This document shows, piece by piece, positions 27,623-35,987 of a stretch of DNA of 64,000 nt (position 1 is the first letter of the stretch; every line of letters starts with the position of its first letter). The notes beneath the pieces were generated by a model. It ran no database searches. It had not been told where the DNA came from and saw only the letters and a list, made by a program, of their open reading frames with translations. Both the position numbers and the translations under genes were made by a program. Source of the DNA: WTJO01 sp965660165. Its GTDB lineage: Bacteria; Pseudomonadota; Alphaproteobacteria; Puniceispirillales; Puniceispirillaceae. The stretch lies in assembly GCA_965660165.1 (NCBI GenBank), contig CBFHYU010000001.1, positions 200,932-264,931 on the forward strand, written 5' to 3'.

Positions 27623-28294
27623 TTACGCGCTATCTTCGTTAGTATGTTCAGCAGGCTTTGATACACCTACCATTGCAGGGCGCAACAGCCTGTCATGTAG
27701 CTGATAGCCCTTTTGCACCAGATTAACCACCATGCCAGGTTCAACATCATTTGTCGGCACTTCAAACATTGCCTGATGCAGGTTATAGTCAAATTTCTCG
27801 TCCATAGGCGCGATTATGCTAATGCCATGACGTTCTAGCGTTGTTGTTATCTCACGCGCTGTCATTTCAACCCCAATCAGGATATTTTTGACAGTTTCAT
27901 CAAGTCCTGATTTATCTTCTGGGATAAGCTCGACTGCTTTTTCTAGATTGTCAAAACTGGCCAGCAAATCACGTGCAATCCCCACAGCGCCATATTTTTT
28001 TGATGACGCAATTTCCTTATCTGTACGTTTGCGCAGATTTTCTGTTTCCGCCATCAGGCGCAAAAGCTGGTCTTTAAGCTCGTCACGTTCTGCAACCAGC
28101 TGGCTAACTGCATCACTACCCTCTGCGCCTATCACATCATCTTCAGGCGCGCTTTCATTCTCTGATGGGCTATCAGGGGCGCTGGTATCGGCAGAATGCT
28201 GTGCATCTGCTGCATCTGCTACTTCATTAGGTGCTTGTTCTTTTGCATTATCATCTGCATTCTGGCTCATCATCTTGTCTGAATCCTCTGCCAT
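27623..28294 (-). CDS. grpE: Nucleotide exchange factor GrpE
   Basis: GrpE releases ADP from DnaK. The protein has 223 residues. An acidic, Ala/Asp/Ser-rich N-terminal extension (about 1-60) precedes a long coiled coil (AERDELKDQLLRLMAETENLRKR) and the beta-domain ending in VNLVQKGYQLHDRLLRPAMVGVS, the family signature. It is about 20 residues longer than many homologues because of the extension. It is upstream of dnaK, with hrcA 1.5 kb away instead of adjacent. A candidate sigma-32 promoter and a terminator-like hairpin precede it. Confidence 0.96.
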   Translation of the reverse strand: MAEDSDKMMSQNADDNAKEQAPNEVADAADAQHSADTSAPDSPSENESAPEDDVIGAEGSDAVSQLVAERDELKDQLLRLMAETENLRKRTDKEIASSKKYGAVGIARDLLASFDNLEKAVELIPEDKSGLDETVKNILIGVEMTAREITTTLERHGISIIAPMDEKFDYNLHQAMFEVPTNDVEPGMVVNLVQKGYQLHDRLLRPAMVGVSKPAEHTNEDSA

Positions 28295-28330
28295 AACATA
28301 TCACTGGTTTCGGCGTTTATTTGTTACACC

Positions 28331-28351
28331 AAAAAAGCCATAAACATGGCT
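28331..28351 (-). terminator. Intrinsic-terminator-like hairpin ahead of grpE
   Basis: On the minus strand AGCCAT-GTTT-ATGGCT is followed at once by a run of six T (the last T of the stem included), and flanking A and T residues extend the pairing through one G-T wobble. It lies 37 bases ahead of the grpE ATG. It could stop transcripts coming from hrcA, which points this way 1.5 kb upstream, or act as a leader attenuator for grpE. Confidence 0.6.
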
Positions 28352-28362
28352 CTTTGACACAG

Positions 28363-28391
28363 ATGTGGGCATTACAATGCGATATGCCAAG
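28363..28391 (-). promoter_or_regulatory. Candidate sigma-32 promoter of grpE
   Basis: On the minus strand CTTG (28388-28391) is followed after 18 bases by CCCACAT (28363-28369). The -35 element is exact; the -10 element fits CYTATNT at four of six informative positions and also resembles the E. coli form CCCATNT. It would start transcription just before the terminator-like hairpin. Weaker than the dnaK promoter. Confidence 0.4.
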
Positions 28392-28453
28392 ACCAAATAG
28401 GTGTTTTTTTTCAATTATGACCAATAAACTGGTTTATTTCTCTTAATACAGGC

Positions 28454-28459
28454 TATAAT
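28454..28459 (+). promoter_or_regulatory. Consensus -10 box ahead of the unknown gene pair
   Basis: A perfect TATAAT stands 42 bases before the ATG at 28502. The -35 region is poor, so this is a candidate vegetative promoter only. It points away from the divergent grpE promoter. Confidence 0.4.
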
Positions 28460-28501
28460 TTTGGTGTCACAAACAGCCACTTACTGGAATTGGGGATAAA
28501 G

Positions 28502-29206
28502 ATGGCAGCGCATCACCAAAATGATAATGCCACCATGCTGTCAATAGAAGCATTATATCAGCAATCTGAAATTATCCGCACCGTGAAAGTCAGCCAGCCT
28601 GACAGCCGCCCATCTGTAAAGCGCCGTCAGAGATTTACATTACCTTTGATCAATAGTAAGCCGCTTGATAGTTTTTTATCTAGCACAGCTTCAGACACAG
28701 AACTTCCAAAAGAGCTAGAAGGGTTAGTGCTATCAGGGCTAAAATATCCTGCGATAGAACAGGATAGCGCCTTACCAAAGAGCCTGAATCTTGCGCATGT
28801 AAGAACCGCTATCTCTCAGCATACAGATCAGCAAATAACACCAGAAATCTTGAAAGGCACGCAATCAGAGGCAAAGCAAGACCCCCAAGATGATCCAATA
28901 TCAGCGATAAGGCAGGCTGTTATGACAGCCGCAGATACGCAAATGCAACCCGCTAGCCAAGACAGGATGCTGGCTGGAAAAAGCGGCGTGCAACAAGATT
29001 TACATATGTTAGTCACAAAGCTTGTTACGCTGATTGAAGATGAGGTTGAGGACAGGCTAGCAAAACAGCAATCTATGCCTGTTGCTAATCATCCTGCCCC
29101 AAAGCAAAAGCAGCCAGAAAAACAGGCCAGTACAGCACCCAAAAAAAGCCCAAAAACGCCGAAAAAACGGACAGCATCCGCACGCGCAAAAAAGGATAGT
29201 AAGTAA
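28502..29206 (+). CDS. Hypothetical protein, basic low-complexity tail
   Basis: I do not recognise this 234-residue soluble protein. It has no cysteine, no signal peptide and no membrane segment. The N-terminal half contains a short basic patch (SVKRRQRFTLPL) and an LEGLVLSGLKYPAIEQ segment. A probable amphipathic helix lies at about 175-192 (LHMLVTKLVTLIEDEVEDRLA). The last 40 residues are rich in Lys, Pro, Ala and Ser, ending in a histone-like Lys/Ala tail that could bind nucleic acid or acidic surfaces. GGGGAT eight bases ahead supports the ATG at 28502. Its stop TAA overlaps the start of the next gene by one base, so the two are a coupled unit. Confidence 0.75.
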   Translation: MAAHHQNDNATMLSIEALYQQSEIIRTVKVSQPDSRPSVKRRQRFTLPLINSKPLDSFLSSTASDTELPKELEGLVLSGLKYPAIEQDSALPKSLNLAHVRTAISQHTDQQITPEILKGTQSEAKQDPQDDPISAIRQAVMTAADTQMQPASQDRMLAGKSGVQQDLHMLVTKLVTLIEDEVEDRLAKQQSMPVANHPAPKQKQPEKQASTAPKKSPKTPKKRTASARAKKDSK

Positions 29207-29787
29207 TGCTTAAACTTGCCTGTCCTCATTGTCAGAATATTGGGGTTGTGCCTGAACTTTTGATGCGGGCGGGTGATTGGCCTATTTCATGTCATTATTG
29301 TCATCAACATTATTATGCGCCTGTGCTGTCAGGGCCAGAAACAATGGAACGCCAAATTGAGCTTACCTGTCATAAATGTGAGACAATATCACGGCTAGAC
29401 TTCCCTACATTCACCAAAATCAGTGAAGCAGATTTTGAATTGCTATGCGCGCAATGTCATGAATCGCTGACAGATGGTATCACCAATATAACCCATGTTC
29501 TGACTGAGGCTGTCTATGCTCAAGAGACCAGTCAGAAACATCAAGATAGCACAGCTAACCCTGCCACAACCCCGCAGACACCAAAGCCAAATAAGGCTGG
29601 AAGCGCAGATAGCTTAAGCGCTGGCGATAAAATACGCTTTTTATTGATCGGGTTTGGATTTGCAACTGTTGCTATTTTGGCTGCCCAAGAAGGGGTAATT
29701 GGCAGGGTCTGGCTTGACCAGCTTTATGCCCTGTTTCCTGAGGTAAACCAATTTCTTGCAATGCTTGCAGAAATGGTAAAGCCATAA
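29206..29787 (+). CDS. Double zinc-ribbon protein with one membrane helix
   Basis: A 193-residue protein with two probable zinc ribbons and no recognised function. The first uses CPHC (residues 6-9) with CHYC near 29-32, like an MJ0042-type finger at the N-terminus. The second uses CHKC near 55-58 and CAQC near 82-85. A Pro/Thr/Lys-rich linker follows (about 105-140), then one transmembrane helix (FLLIGFGFATVAILAA, near 147-163) and a short C-terminal segment. The topology suggests cytoplasmic zinc ribbons tethered to the inner membrane. It is translationally coupled to the preceding unknown gene and converges on hrcA with a one-base gap. Confidence 0.75.
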   Translation: MLKLACPHCQNIGVVPELLMRAGDWPISCHYCHQHYYAPVLSGPETMERQIELTCHKCETISRLDFPTFTKISEADFELLCAQCHESLTDGITNITHVLTEAVYAQETSQKHQDSTANPATTPQTPKPNKAGSADSLSAGDKIRFLLIGFGFATVAILAAQEGVIGRVWLDQLYALFPEVNQFLAMLAEMVKP

Positions 29788-29788
29788 A

Positions 29789-30850
29789 TTAGCTCATCCC
29801 TAGCACACGCTGGATAGCATTTGAGGTATAATCGACCATCGGAATTATTTTTGCATAATTCATATGGCGAGGCCCTATCACACCAACCGCTCCGATAATC
29901 TGGCGTTCACTATCCCGATAAGGGCTAATCACCATCGCACAGCCTGTCTGGGCAAATAAATCATGATCTGAGCCAATAAAAATCTGCAGCCCATCAGCCT
30001 TTGCAACAGCATCCATCAAATGCCCTGCATGATGTTGCATTTCAAGCTTGTCAAACAGCACGCGTACACGGCCAATTTCATCTATGGCACGCACATCTTC
30101 TAGCAAATTTCCTTGTCCGTTAATGATCAGAGATGCCTCTGCTCCGCCTTCACCATCAGACCAGCAGGCAACTCCGCGCGCCACAAGATCAGATGTAAGC
30201 GTGTCAAGCTCAGCCTTATATTCACCTTTTTCATCTGACACTAGCTGTTTAATCTCTGAGACAGTGCGGCCTTTGAAGCGATGATTCATATAATTTGCTG
30301 CCTCATCTATCACACTCTGATTAAGATTTTTGGGCAGGGTAATCAGCCTATTTTCCACATGACCATTATCATAGACCAGAATAACCAATATCCGACTATC
30401 ATGAACTGGCACAAATTCAATATGTTTTATCGCAAGCTCTTCGGTTGGTGACATCACCAGCGATGCATGACGAGACAGGCCAGATAATGTGCGGCTAGCA
30501 TTTTCAAGTAGCTGTTCGACACTCATGCCCTGTTTGGCAAGCATCCCTGCAAAATGTGCCTGCTCATCTTTGGAAAGCTCGCCCCGAACTTCGATTAGCC
30601 CATCCACAAATAGCCGCAAGCCTTCTTGAGTTGGAATGCGGCCAGCAGATCGGTGAGGTGAGAATAACAGACCTGCTGTTTCCAACTCAGACATAATTGA
30701 TCTGATAGAGGCAGAGGATAAATGTATATCAGCCTGCTCAGCTATCACAGACGAGCCAACCGCACTTCCCATATCAAGATAGCTATTTACAATGCGGTTA
30801 AAAATATTCTGTGATCTTTGGGTTAGCTCATCAAGTGATGCTACGCTCAT
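29789..30850 (-). CDS. hrcA: Heat-inducible transcription repressor HrcA
   Basis: HrcA represses chaperonin genes by binding CIRCE elements and is activated by GroEL. The protein has about 353 residues. An N-terminal winged helix (about 1-80) includes LSSASIRSIMSELETAGLLFSPHRSAGRIPT, the conserved recognition region. A GAF-like domain forms the remainder and ends GPRHMNYAKIIPMVDY. I start it at the ATG at 30850; an in-frame TTG is present at 30859. It is divergent from rph, as in many alphaproteobacteria, but separated from grpE by an unrelated two-gene unit on the other strand. I see no CIRCE element in the window, so its targets are elsewhere, probably groESL. Confidence 0.95.
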   Translation of the reverse strand: MSVASLDELTQRSQNIFNRIVNSYLDMGSAVGSSVIAEQADIHLSSASIRSIMSELETAGLLFSPHRSAGRIPTQEGLRLFVDGLIEVRGELSKDEQAHFAGMLAKQGMSVEQLLENASRTLSGLSRHASLVMSPTEELAIKHIEFVPVHDSRILVILVYDNGHVENRLITLPKNLNQSVIDEAANYMNHRFKGRTVSEIKQLVSDEKGEYKAELDTLTSDLVARGVACWSDGEGGAEASLIINGQGNLLEDVRAIDEIGRVRVLFDKLEMQHHAGHLMDAVAKADGLQIFIGSDHDLFAQTGCAMVISPYRDSERQIIGAVGVIGPRHMNYAKIIPMVDYTSNAIQRVLGMS

Positions 30851-30922
30851 TTCGGGCAACCATCCTGTTAGATATTAGGGTCTGGCGAGAGTGATATTCA
30901 CCTTCACATAGACATAGACTAT

Positions 30923-30950
30923 AGTATAAGCAAAGTGATAAAAAAGACAA
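30923..30950 (-). promoter_or_regulatory. Candidate vegetative promoter of hrcA
   Basis: On the minus strand TTGTCT (30945-30950) and TATACT (30923-30928) are separated by 16 bases, matching the sigma-70 consensus at 4/6 and 5/6. Transcription would begin about 65 bases ahead of the hrcA ATG. The divergent rph gene has an overlapping TATAGT (30920-30925) in the opposite direction. Confidence 0.45.
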
Positions 30951-30984
30951 AATCTACAATTATTCAGGAAAGCAGATTTAGATT

Positions 30985-31716
30985 ATGACAGCCTCGCGCT
31001 CTGAGAATAGACGCTTTGATAGTTTGCGTGCATTTTCCTTTACCCCTCATTATTCCCCCTATGCAGAAGGCTCGTGTTTAATTCGTGCAGGAAATACTCA
31101 TGTCATTTGCACAGCTTCAGTTGAAGAGCGCGTGCCCCCATTTTTGCGGAATACAGGCAAAGGCTGGGTCACCGCAGAATATGGCATGTTGCCGCGGGCT
31201 ACACATTCCAGAATGGATAGAGAAGCCGCACGAGGAAAACAGTCTGGCCGTACGCAAGAAATCCAACGTCTTATCGGACGTGCTTTGCGGGCTGTTACCG
31301 ATTTATCTGCTTTGGGCGAACGGCAAATCAAAATTGATTGTGATGTTATTCAGGCAGATGGCGGCACCCGAACAGCCTCAATCACAGGCGCATGGGTTGC
31401 GCTGTCTTTGGCGATTGAAAAGCTGATGCTTGATGGGCAGATAAGCGGACAGGTGCTCACAGATCAGGTTGCAGCTATTTCATGTGGCATCAAAAATGGC
31501 GAAGCTTTGCTTGATCTAGACTATGAAGAAGATAGCTCAGCAGATACGGATGCGAATTTTGTGCTAACCGCAACAGGGGGCATTGTTGAAATTCAGGGCA
31601 CTGCAGAACATCACCCATTCAGCCCTGATCAATTTTATCAGATGATGACACTTGCCCAAAACGGATGCACAGAATTATTCACTGCCCAGCTAGAGGCTGC
31701 CAGAAGAACAGCGTAA
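30985..31716 (+). CDS. rph: Ribonuclease PH
   Basis: Phosphorolytic 3'-5' exoribonuclease of 243 residues that trims tRNA 3' ends. The sequence shows the family landmarks: GSCLIRAGNTHVICTASVEE, GKGWVTAEYGMLPRATH, R-x-x-QE-I-Q-R-L-I-G-R-A-L-R, and the ADGGTRTASITGAWVAL core with the phosphate-binding region. Length is normal and full. It begins the rph-rdgB-hemW series; rdgB follows after 33 bases. It is divergent from hrcA. Confidence 0.97.
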   Translation: MTASRSENRRFDSLRAFSFTPHYSPYAEGSCLIRAGNTHVICTASVEERVPPFLRNTGKGWVTAEYGMLPRATHSRMDREAARGKQSGRTQEIQRLIGRALRAVTDLSALGERQIKIDCDVIQADGGTRTASITGAWVALSLAIEKLMLDGQISGQVLTDQVAAISCGIKNGEALLDLDYEEDSSADTDANFVLTATGGIVEIQGTAEHHPFSPDQFYQMMTLAQNGCTELFTAQLEAARRTA

Positions 31717-31749
31717 CTCAACGCGATTACCCTATTAAAAGGCTGAAAC

Positions 31750-32367
31750 ATGACATCACCGCGCCAGCTTAACGTCAACGACACGCTTGTGATTGCAAGC
31801 CATAATATGGGAAAGGTGCGGGAAATCACAGAGCTGCTTGTGCCTTTGGGCATTACGGTGGTTGGGGCAGGCGAGCTTGGATTAGAAGAGCCTGAAGAAA
31901 CAGGCACAAGCTTTATCGAAAATGCCGAGTTAAAGGCAAAGCTGGCAGCACAGCATAGCCAGCTTCCAGCACTAGCAGATGATTCAGGGCTAGCTGTGCA
32001 TGCGTTGGGGGGTGCGCCAGGCATTTATTCAGCTCGTTGGGCAGGCGCAGATAAAAATTTTGAGGCTGCAATGAAGCGTGTTGCAGATGCTGTATTGATG
32101 GCAGGGTCAACCGACAGGCGCTGTCACTTTGTCTGTGCATTATCGCTAGCATGGCCAGATGGTCATTGTGAGAGTTTTGAAGGGCGTGTTAATGGCACGA
32201 TTACATGGCCAAAGCGCGGTGAAAACGGATTTGGCTATGATGCTATCTTCACCCCGCTTGGATATGAGATGACATTCGGTGAAATGGAGCCTGAGAAAAA
32301 ACATGCGATGAGCCATCGTGCAGATGCGTTTAATCAGCTAGTGTCATCATGTCTCAGACCAGCATAA
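31750..32367 (+). CDS. rdgB: XTP/dITP diphosphatase (non-canonical purine NTP hydrolase)
   Basis: Housecleaning pyrophosphatase of 205 residues of the Ham1/RdgB family that removes deaminated purine nucleotides. Motifs seen: ASHNMGKVREI at the N-terminus, TGTSFIENAELKA, LADDSGLAVHALGGAPGIYSAR, and NGFGYDAIFTP followed by SHRADAFNQL. All catalytic features are present. It overlaps hemW by 19 bases, and the rph-rdgB-hemW order is standard for alphaproteobacteria. Confidence 0.96.
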   Translation: MTSPRQLNVNDTLVIASHNMGKVREITELLVPLGITVVGAGELGLEEPEETGTSFIENAELKAKLAAQHSQLPALADDSGLAVHALGGAPGIYSARWAGADKNFEAAMKRVADAVLMAGSTDRRCHFVCALSLAWPDGHCESFEGRVNGTITWPKRGENGFGYDAIFTPLGYEMTFGEMEPEKKHAMSHRADAFNQLVSSCLRPA

Positions 32368-33515
32368 GCTTATATGTGCATTGGCCATTTTGCCTGTCAA
32401 AATGCCCCTATTGTGATTTTAATTCCCATATTGCAGATGAAATAGAGGTTTCGGACTGGCAACAAGCAATGCTGTCAGAACTTGATTATATGGCGCAATT
32501 CTTTGCTGAAAAAACATCACAAAACCCCGCTTCTGTGCCGATTGATACGATTTTTTTTGGAGGCGGCACACCTTCATTGATGCCGCCAGAACTGATAGGC
32601 TCAATCATTGATAAGGCGCTTTCACTATTTTCACAAACAGATGCGATAGAAATCACTGCAGAAGCAAATCCAAGCTCAGTCGAAACAGCCAAAATAGCCG
32701 ATTTTGCGCTAGCAGGGGTAAATAGGCTGTCGGTAGGAGTGCAGTCCCTTGATAGGGCAGGATTAACATTTCTGGGCAGACAACATAGCCCTGAAGATGC
32801 GCTTCACGCGCTTGATATTGCGCAATCTCATCTTAGCCGCGTGTCATGCGATATGATGTATGGGCTACCTGAACAGACCGCAGATGAATGGCACGCCCAG
32901 CTAGACCTATTGCTTGGCAGAGAGCTAGCTCATCTTTCTGCCTATCAGCTTACGATAGAAGCGGGCACGATATTTCACAGCCGCGCGCGCAAAGGCGATG
33001 TGCTGGTGGCAGAAGATGACCATGTAGCCATGCTATATCAGCTTACTGAGCAGGTCTGTAATGAAGCTGGCCTATCTGCCTATGAAATTTCAAATTATGC
33101 AAAAAATGGTGAAGCCTCACGTCATAATCTGTGTTATTGGCGATCAGGTAATTGGCTTGGAATAGGGCCTGGCGCGCATGGCCAGTTCTGGGGCAAGGAT
33201 GAACGCTTTCATCTGGTTAACCGAAGAAGCCCGTCTGGCTGGCTAGCCGACAGTCTCAAAACAGGGCGAGGCTGTGAGCAGATAAACCATATTACGCCGC
33301 GCGAAATATTTGATAATTACTGGATGATGGGTCTAAGAATGACTGAAACGCGAGCATTATCGCCTGATTTTCTTAGCCCCGAATTCAGTCTTGATACAAA
33401 ATGGCTAGATATTTTTTGCGATGAAGGCTGGCTTGTCCGTGATTCAGACGCTATTGCAACAACGCTGGAAGGTCGATTGCGGCTTGATTATATGCTGGCA
33501 AAGCTTCTTGGTTAG
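32349..33515 (+). CDS. hemW: Radical-SAM heme chaperone HemW
   Basis: HemW (often misnamed coproporphyrinogen III oxidase) of 388 residues. The radical-SAM triad is CxxxCxxC in FCLSKCPYCDFNSH near the N-terminus, followed by FFGGGTPSLMP and the SAM-binding EANPSS region. The later segments TIEAGTIFHSRA and YEISNYAKNG are typical of HemW. It lacks the extra N-terminal residues that distinguish true HemN, so a heme-transfer role is the better assignment. It starts inside the end of rdgB and converges with the LpoA-like gene with a three-base gap. Confidence 0.9.
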   Translation: MSQTSISLYVHWPFCLSKCPYCDFNSHIADEIEVSDWQQAMLSELDYMAQFFAEKTSQNPASVPIDTIFFGGGTPSLMPPELIGSIIDKALSLFSQTDAIEITAEANPSSVETAKIADFALAGVNRLSVGVQSLDRAGLTFLGRQHSPEDALHALDIAQSHLSRVSCDMMYGLPEQTADEWHAQLDLLLGRELAHLSAYQLTIEAGTIFHSRARKGDVLVAEDDHVAMLYQLTEQVCNEAGLSAYEISNYAKNGEASRHNLCYWRSGNWLGIGPGAHGQFWGKDERFHLVNRRSPSGWLADSLKTGRGCEQINHITPREIFDNYWMMGLRMTETRALSPDFLSPEFSLDTKWLDIFCDEGWLVRDSDAIATTLEGRLRLDYMLAKLLG

Positions 33516-33518
33516 GGC

Positions 33519-34994
33519 TTATAGATCAGCTAGCGTGCCTGCCTCAATCCGATATAATTTATAGGCTCTGTTATTGCGACCATCTGGCAATAACGTAAAT
33601 GCCCCTGAAAAGCCTGAAAAGCCTTTATCCCTGAGCAGACTTTTTGTCCAATCAATCTCATCAGAGCTGGTATGTTGTGATTTTGTAATCGCAATCACTG
33701 CCATCACATCAAAACCAAGCCGTGACAATATAGAAGGATATTGTGAAAAATAATCGCGCCATATCGAATCAAACCGCTCTTTTTGGGGCAGTACGGCTTG
33801 GGTTATGATTGCGCCTTGCAGTGACGGCTCTGACACAAGCTCAGCTCGCCCCCATAAATCTGTGCCTAAATAGGTCACGCGGCTAGGGCCTAAATCATAG
33901 TAATCAAGCACTGGGGCGGTGCGCAGAATAAATTCAGGATTGCCCGCAAGTAGCACAGAATCATAAAGTGGCGGTGGTAATAGCGCGCCATCTTCTGAGG
34001 GCGGCTGATAGCCTGAAAATGATTTGATAGCCTCTTTTAGACGTGGCTCATCTGCTAGTAAATCATCGCTCAACAGTGTAATTTGGGCAGCTGACATACC
34101 AAAATCAGCCAATCTGGCCTGTGCATGAGATAATAAGGTTTGGCCAAAGCTATCTTCTGAGGCAAGAATCGCGATGCGTGATTTATCCTGTTCAATCACA
34201 TGCGCAAGCAGATTATCTAGTTGCTGTTCTGGCAGATATCCAAGCAGCCATGATCCTGTTTGGGCGGCTGCCATATTGTTCGATAGTGATAGCACTGGAA
34301 TATTATAGGCTGCCATCACAGGCGCAATTTTTGATAATGGATATGAGAATAATGGCCCAATTGTAACGTCAATATCAGCAGACAGGGCTGAGGCGGCAAT
34401 GTCATCAAGATTCTCTGGATTGCCTGTGTCAAAATATAATAACTCAATCTGGGTTGATTTGGTCTGGAATAGCGCCAATTCTGCGCCATTTGCGATAGCC
34501 TGTCCCAATTGGCTATAGTCTCCTGAAAGCGGAACAAACATCCCAATTCTTAGCTGTCCTGACTGCTTTTCTGATAGCTGATAATCTGATTTTGGCTGAA
34601 GAAGTGGTTTTGTTTTCTGTTTTAACAAATCTAGCGCTGCATCTAGCGCTTTGCTGGCACGCTCATTTTCAATATTATTGACCTCACCAGACGCCAACGG
34701 GGTCAATAGCACCTGATCATCAGCCATCAGCTGTTCAGTGTCAGATAATAGCGCACTGCCAGCATCCTGTTCAATCTGATCAATCAGATTGCCGACAATA
34801 TCTTGCTGGTTTTCATCAGTTTGAGGCGCAGCTTGCGGGCGGATAGCCGTATTTTGCACTACAGGCGCAACTCTAGGTGCGGGTATGTCTTGCCGAGCTG
34901 TTTGTGGTGTTGTCTGACAACCAGAAAGCCACATCATAGCGCCTATCAACACCCATGCTGAAACAGAATATTTCTGTGTTATCAAATATGTCAT
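33519..34994 (-). CDS. Penicillin-binding protein activator, LpoA/LppC-like lipoprotein
   Basis: Outer-membrane-type lipoprotein of 491 residues with lipobox LSGC near residue 26. After a low-complexity Gln/Thr/Asp-rich linker, a periplasmic-binding-protein fold covers about 130-490 (IGMFVPLSGDYSQLGQAIANGAELAL). This is the LppC/LpoA C-terminal domain; the E. coli N-terminal TPR part is missing, as is normal in alphaproteobacteria. It probably supports peptidoglycan synthases. A GTG at 35033 extends the frame, but the signal peptide favours the ATG at 34994. It is divergent from rsmI, the same pairing as in E. coli. Confidence 0.85.
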   Translation of the reverse strand: MTYLITQKYSVSAWVLIGAMMWLSGCQTTPQTARQDIPAPRVAPVVQNTAIRPQAAPQTDENQQDIVGNLIDQIEQDAGSALLSDTEQLMADDQVLLTPLASGEVNNIENERASKALDAALDLLKQKTKPLLQPKSDYQLSEKQSGQLRIGMFVPLSGDYSQLGQAIANGAELALFQTKSTQIELLYFDTGNPENLDDIAASALSADIDVTIGPLFSYPLSKIAPVMAAYNIPVLSLSNNMAAAQTGSWLLGYLPEQQLDNLLAHVIEQDKSRIAILASEDSFGQTLLSHAQARLADFGMSAAQITLLSDDLLADEPRLKEAIKSFSGYQPPSEDGALLPPPLYDSVLLAGNPEFILRTAPVLDYYDLGPSRVTYLGTDLWGRAELVSEPSLQGAIITQAVLPQKERFDSIWRDYFSQYPSILSRLGFDVMAVIAITKSQHTSSDEIDWTKSLLRDKGFSGFSGAFTLLPDGRNNRAYKLYRIEAGTLADL

Positions 34995-35103
34995 TCCATT
35001 ATCTGCCTGACGCATATCTATTAGATAAGTCACCTTACAGATGAAGCCTTATCCAGATCAAACATTCTTCGCAATTTCACCAAAGCTCATGCTATAATAA
35101 GCT

Positions 35104-35934
35104 ATGCTCTTGCTTATCTCAACGCCTATCGGAAATCTTGGTGACTTATCTGCTCGCGCCGCTGAAATGCTAGCCAAAGCGGATATTATTGCTTGCGAAG
35201 ATACCCGTCAGACACGCAAGCTGATGTTGCTGAGCGGGATTAAGCCAACAGGCAGATTATTGGCCTATCATGATCATAATGGCGAGCATATGCGGCCTGA
35301 ATTGCTAAAGCAGATGAGCGCTGGCAAGCTGGTAGCGCTGGTAAGTGATGCGGGCACGCCATTGATATCTGATCCTGGCTATAAGCTGGTGGCATGCTGT
35401 CATGAACAGGGGATTCAGGTATCTGCTGTGCCAGGTGCATCTGCGGCATTGATGGCCTTAACCATTTCAGGGCTGCCAAGTGATCAGTTCGCCTTTATGG
35501 GATTTCTGCCTCAAAAGAAAACCGCCCTAGAGCAGGCAATTCGCACCGCATCAGAGTTTCCCATGACCCAAATCTGGTTTGAAACAGCCAAAAGGCTGGC
35601 ACATAGTCTTGAGGTGTTTTCCAAAATTCAAGGAGACAGGCCTGCGGCAATCACAAGAGAGCTGACAAAATTATACGAGCATGTTGAAACAGGTACATTG
35701 GCTAAACTAGCAACAAAATATCAAGGAAGCCCTGCCCCAAAAGGCGAGATTGTGTTGGTTATTGGCGGGAAAGCCAAAGATGACACAGAATTTGATGATG
35801 CACATATAGGTCAGCTTTTGACTGAATATCTTAATCATCATAGCCTTAGAGATGCGGTGCAGATGGTGCAGGATATTTCAGGGCGCAGGCATAAGGATAT
35901 TTACCAGCTTGCGCTTTCGCTAAAACAGCAATAA
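35104..35934 (+). CDS. rsmI: 16S rRNA (cytidine-1402-2'-O)-methyltransferase
   Basis: Tetrapyrrole-methylase-fold rRNA methyltransferase of 276 residues. Signatures: LLISTPIGNLGDLSARA, CEDTRQTRKL, YHDHNE-like YHDHNGEH, LVSDAGTPLISDPGYKLV and AVPGASAALMALTISGLP. It methylates C1402 of 16S rRNA with RsmH. The N-terminus begins directly with the conserved strand, so the ATG at 35104 is secure even though no strong ribosome binding site is seen. The gene heads rsmI-yraN-BON lipoprotein-gshB. Confidence 0.96.
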   Translation: MLLLISTPIGNLGDLSARAAEMLAKADIIACEDTRQTRKLMLLSGIKPTGRLLAYHDHNGEHMRPELLKQMSAGKLVALVSDAGTPLISDPGYKLVACCHEQGIQVSAVPGASAALMALTISGLPSDQFAFMGFLPQKKTALEQAIRTASEFPMTQIWFETAKRLAHSLEVFSKIQGDRPAAITRELTKLYEHVETGTLAKLATKYQGSPAPKGEIVLVIGGKAKDDTEFDDAHIGQLLTEYLNHHSLRDAVQMVQDISGRRHKDIYQLALSLKQQ

Positions 35935-35987
35935 TCACGCATCCCTGTTCAGCTAGCATAGCGAATTATCACCATAAAGACCCTATT

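Noticed and set aside
30860..30984. Possible CIRCE element (TTAGCACTC-N9-GAGTGCTAA) near hrcA, grpE or dnaK
   Set aside because: I read the gaps at 30860-30984, 28295-28501 and 27494-27622 and found no copy or close variant.
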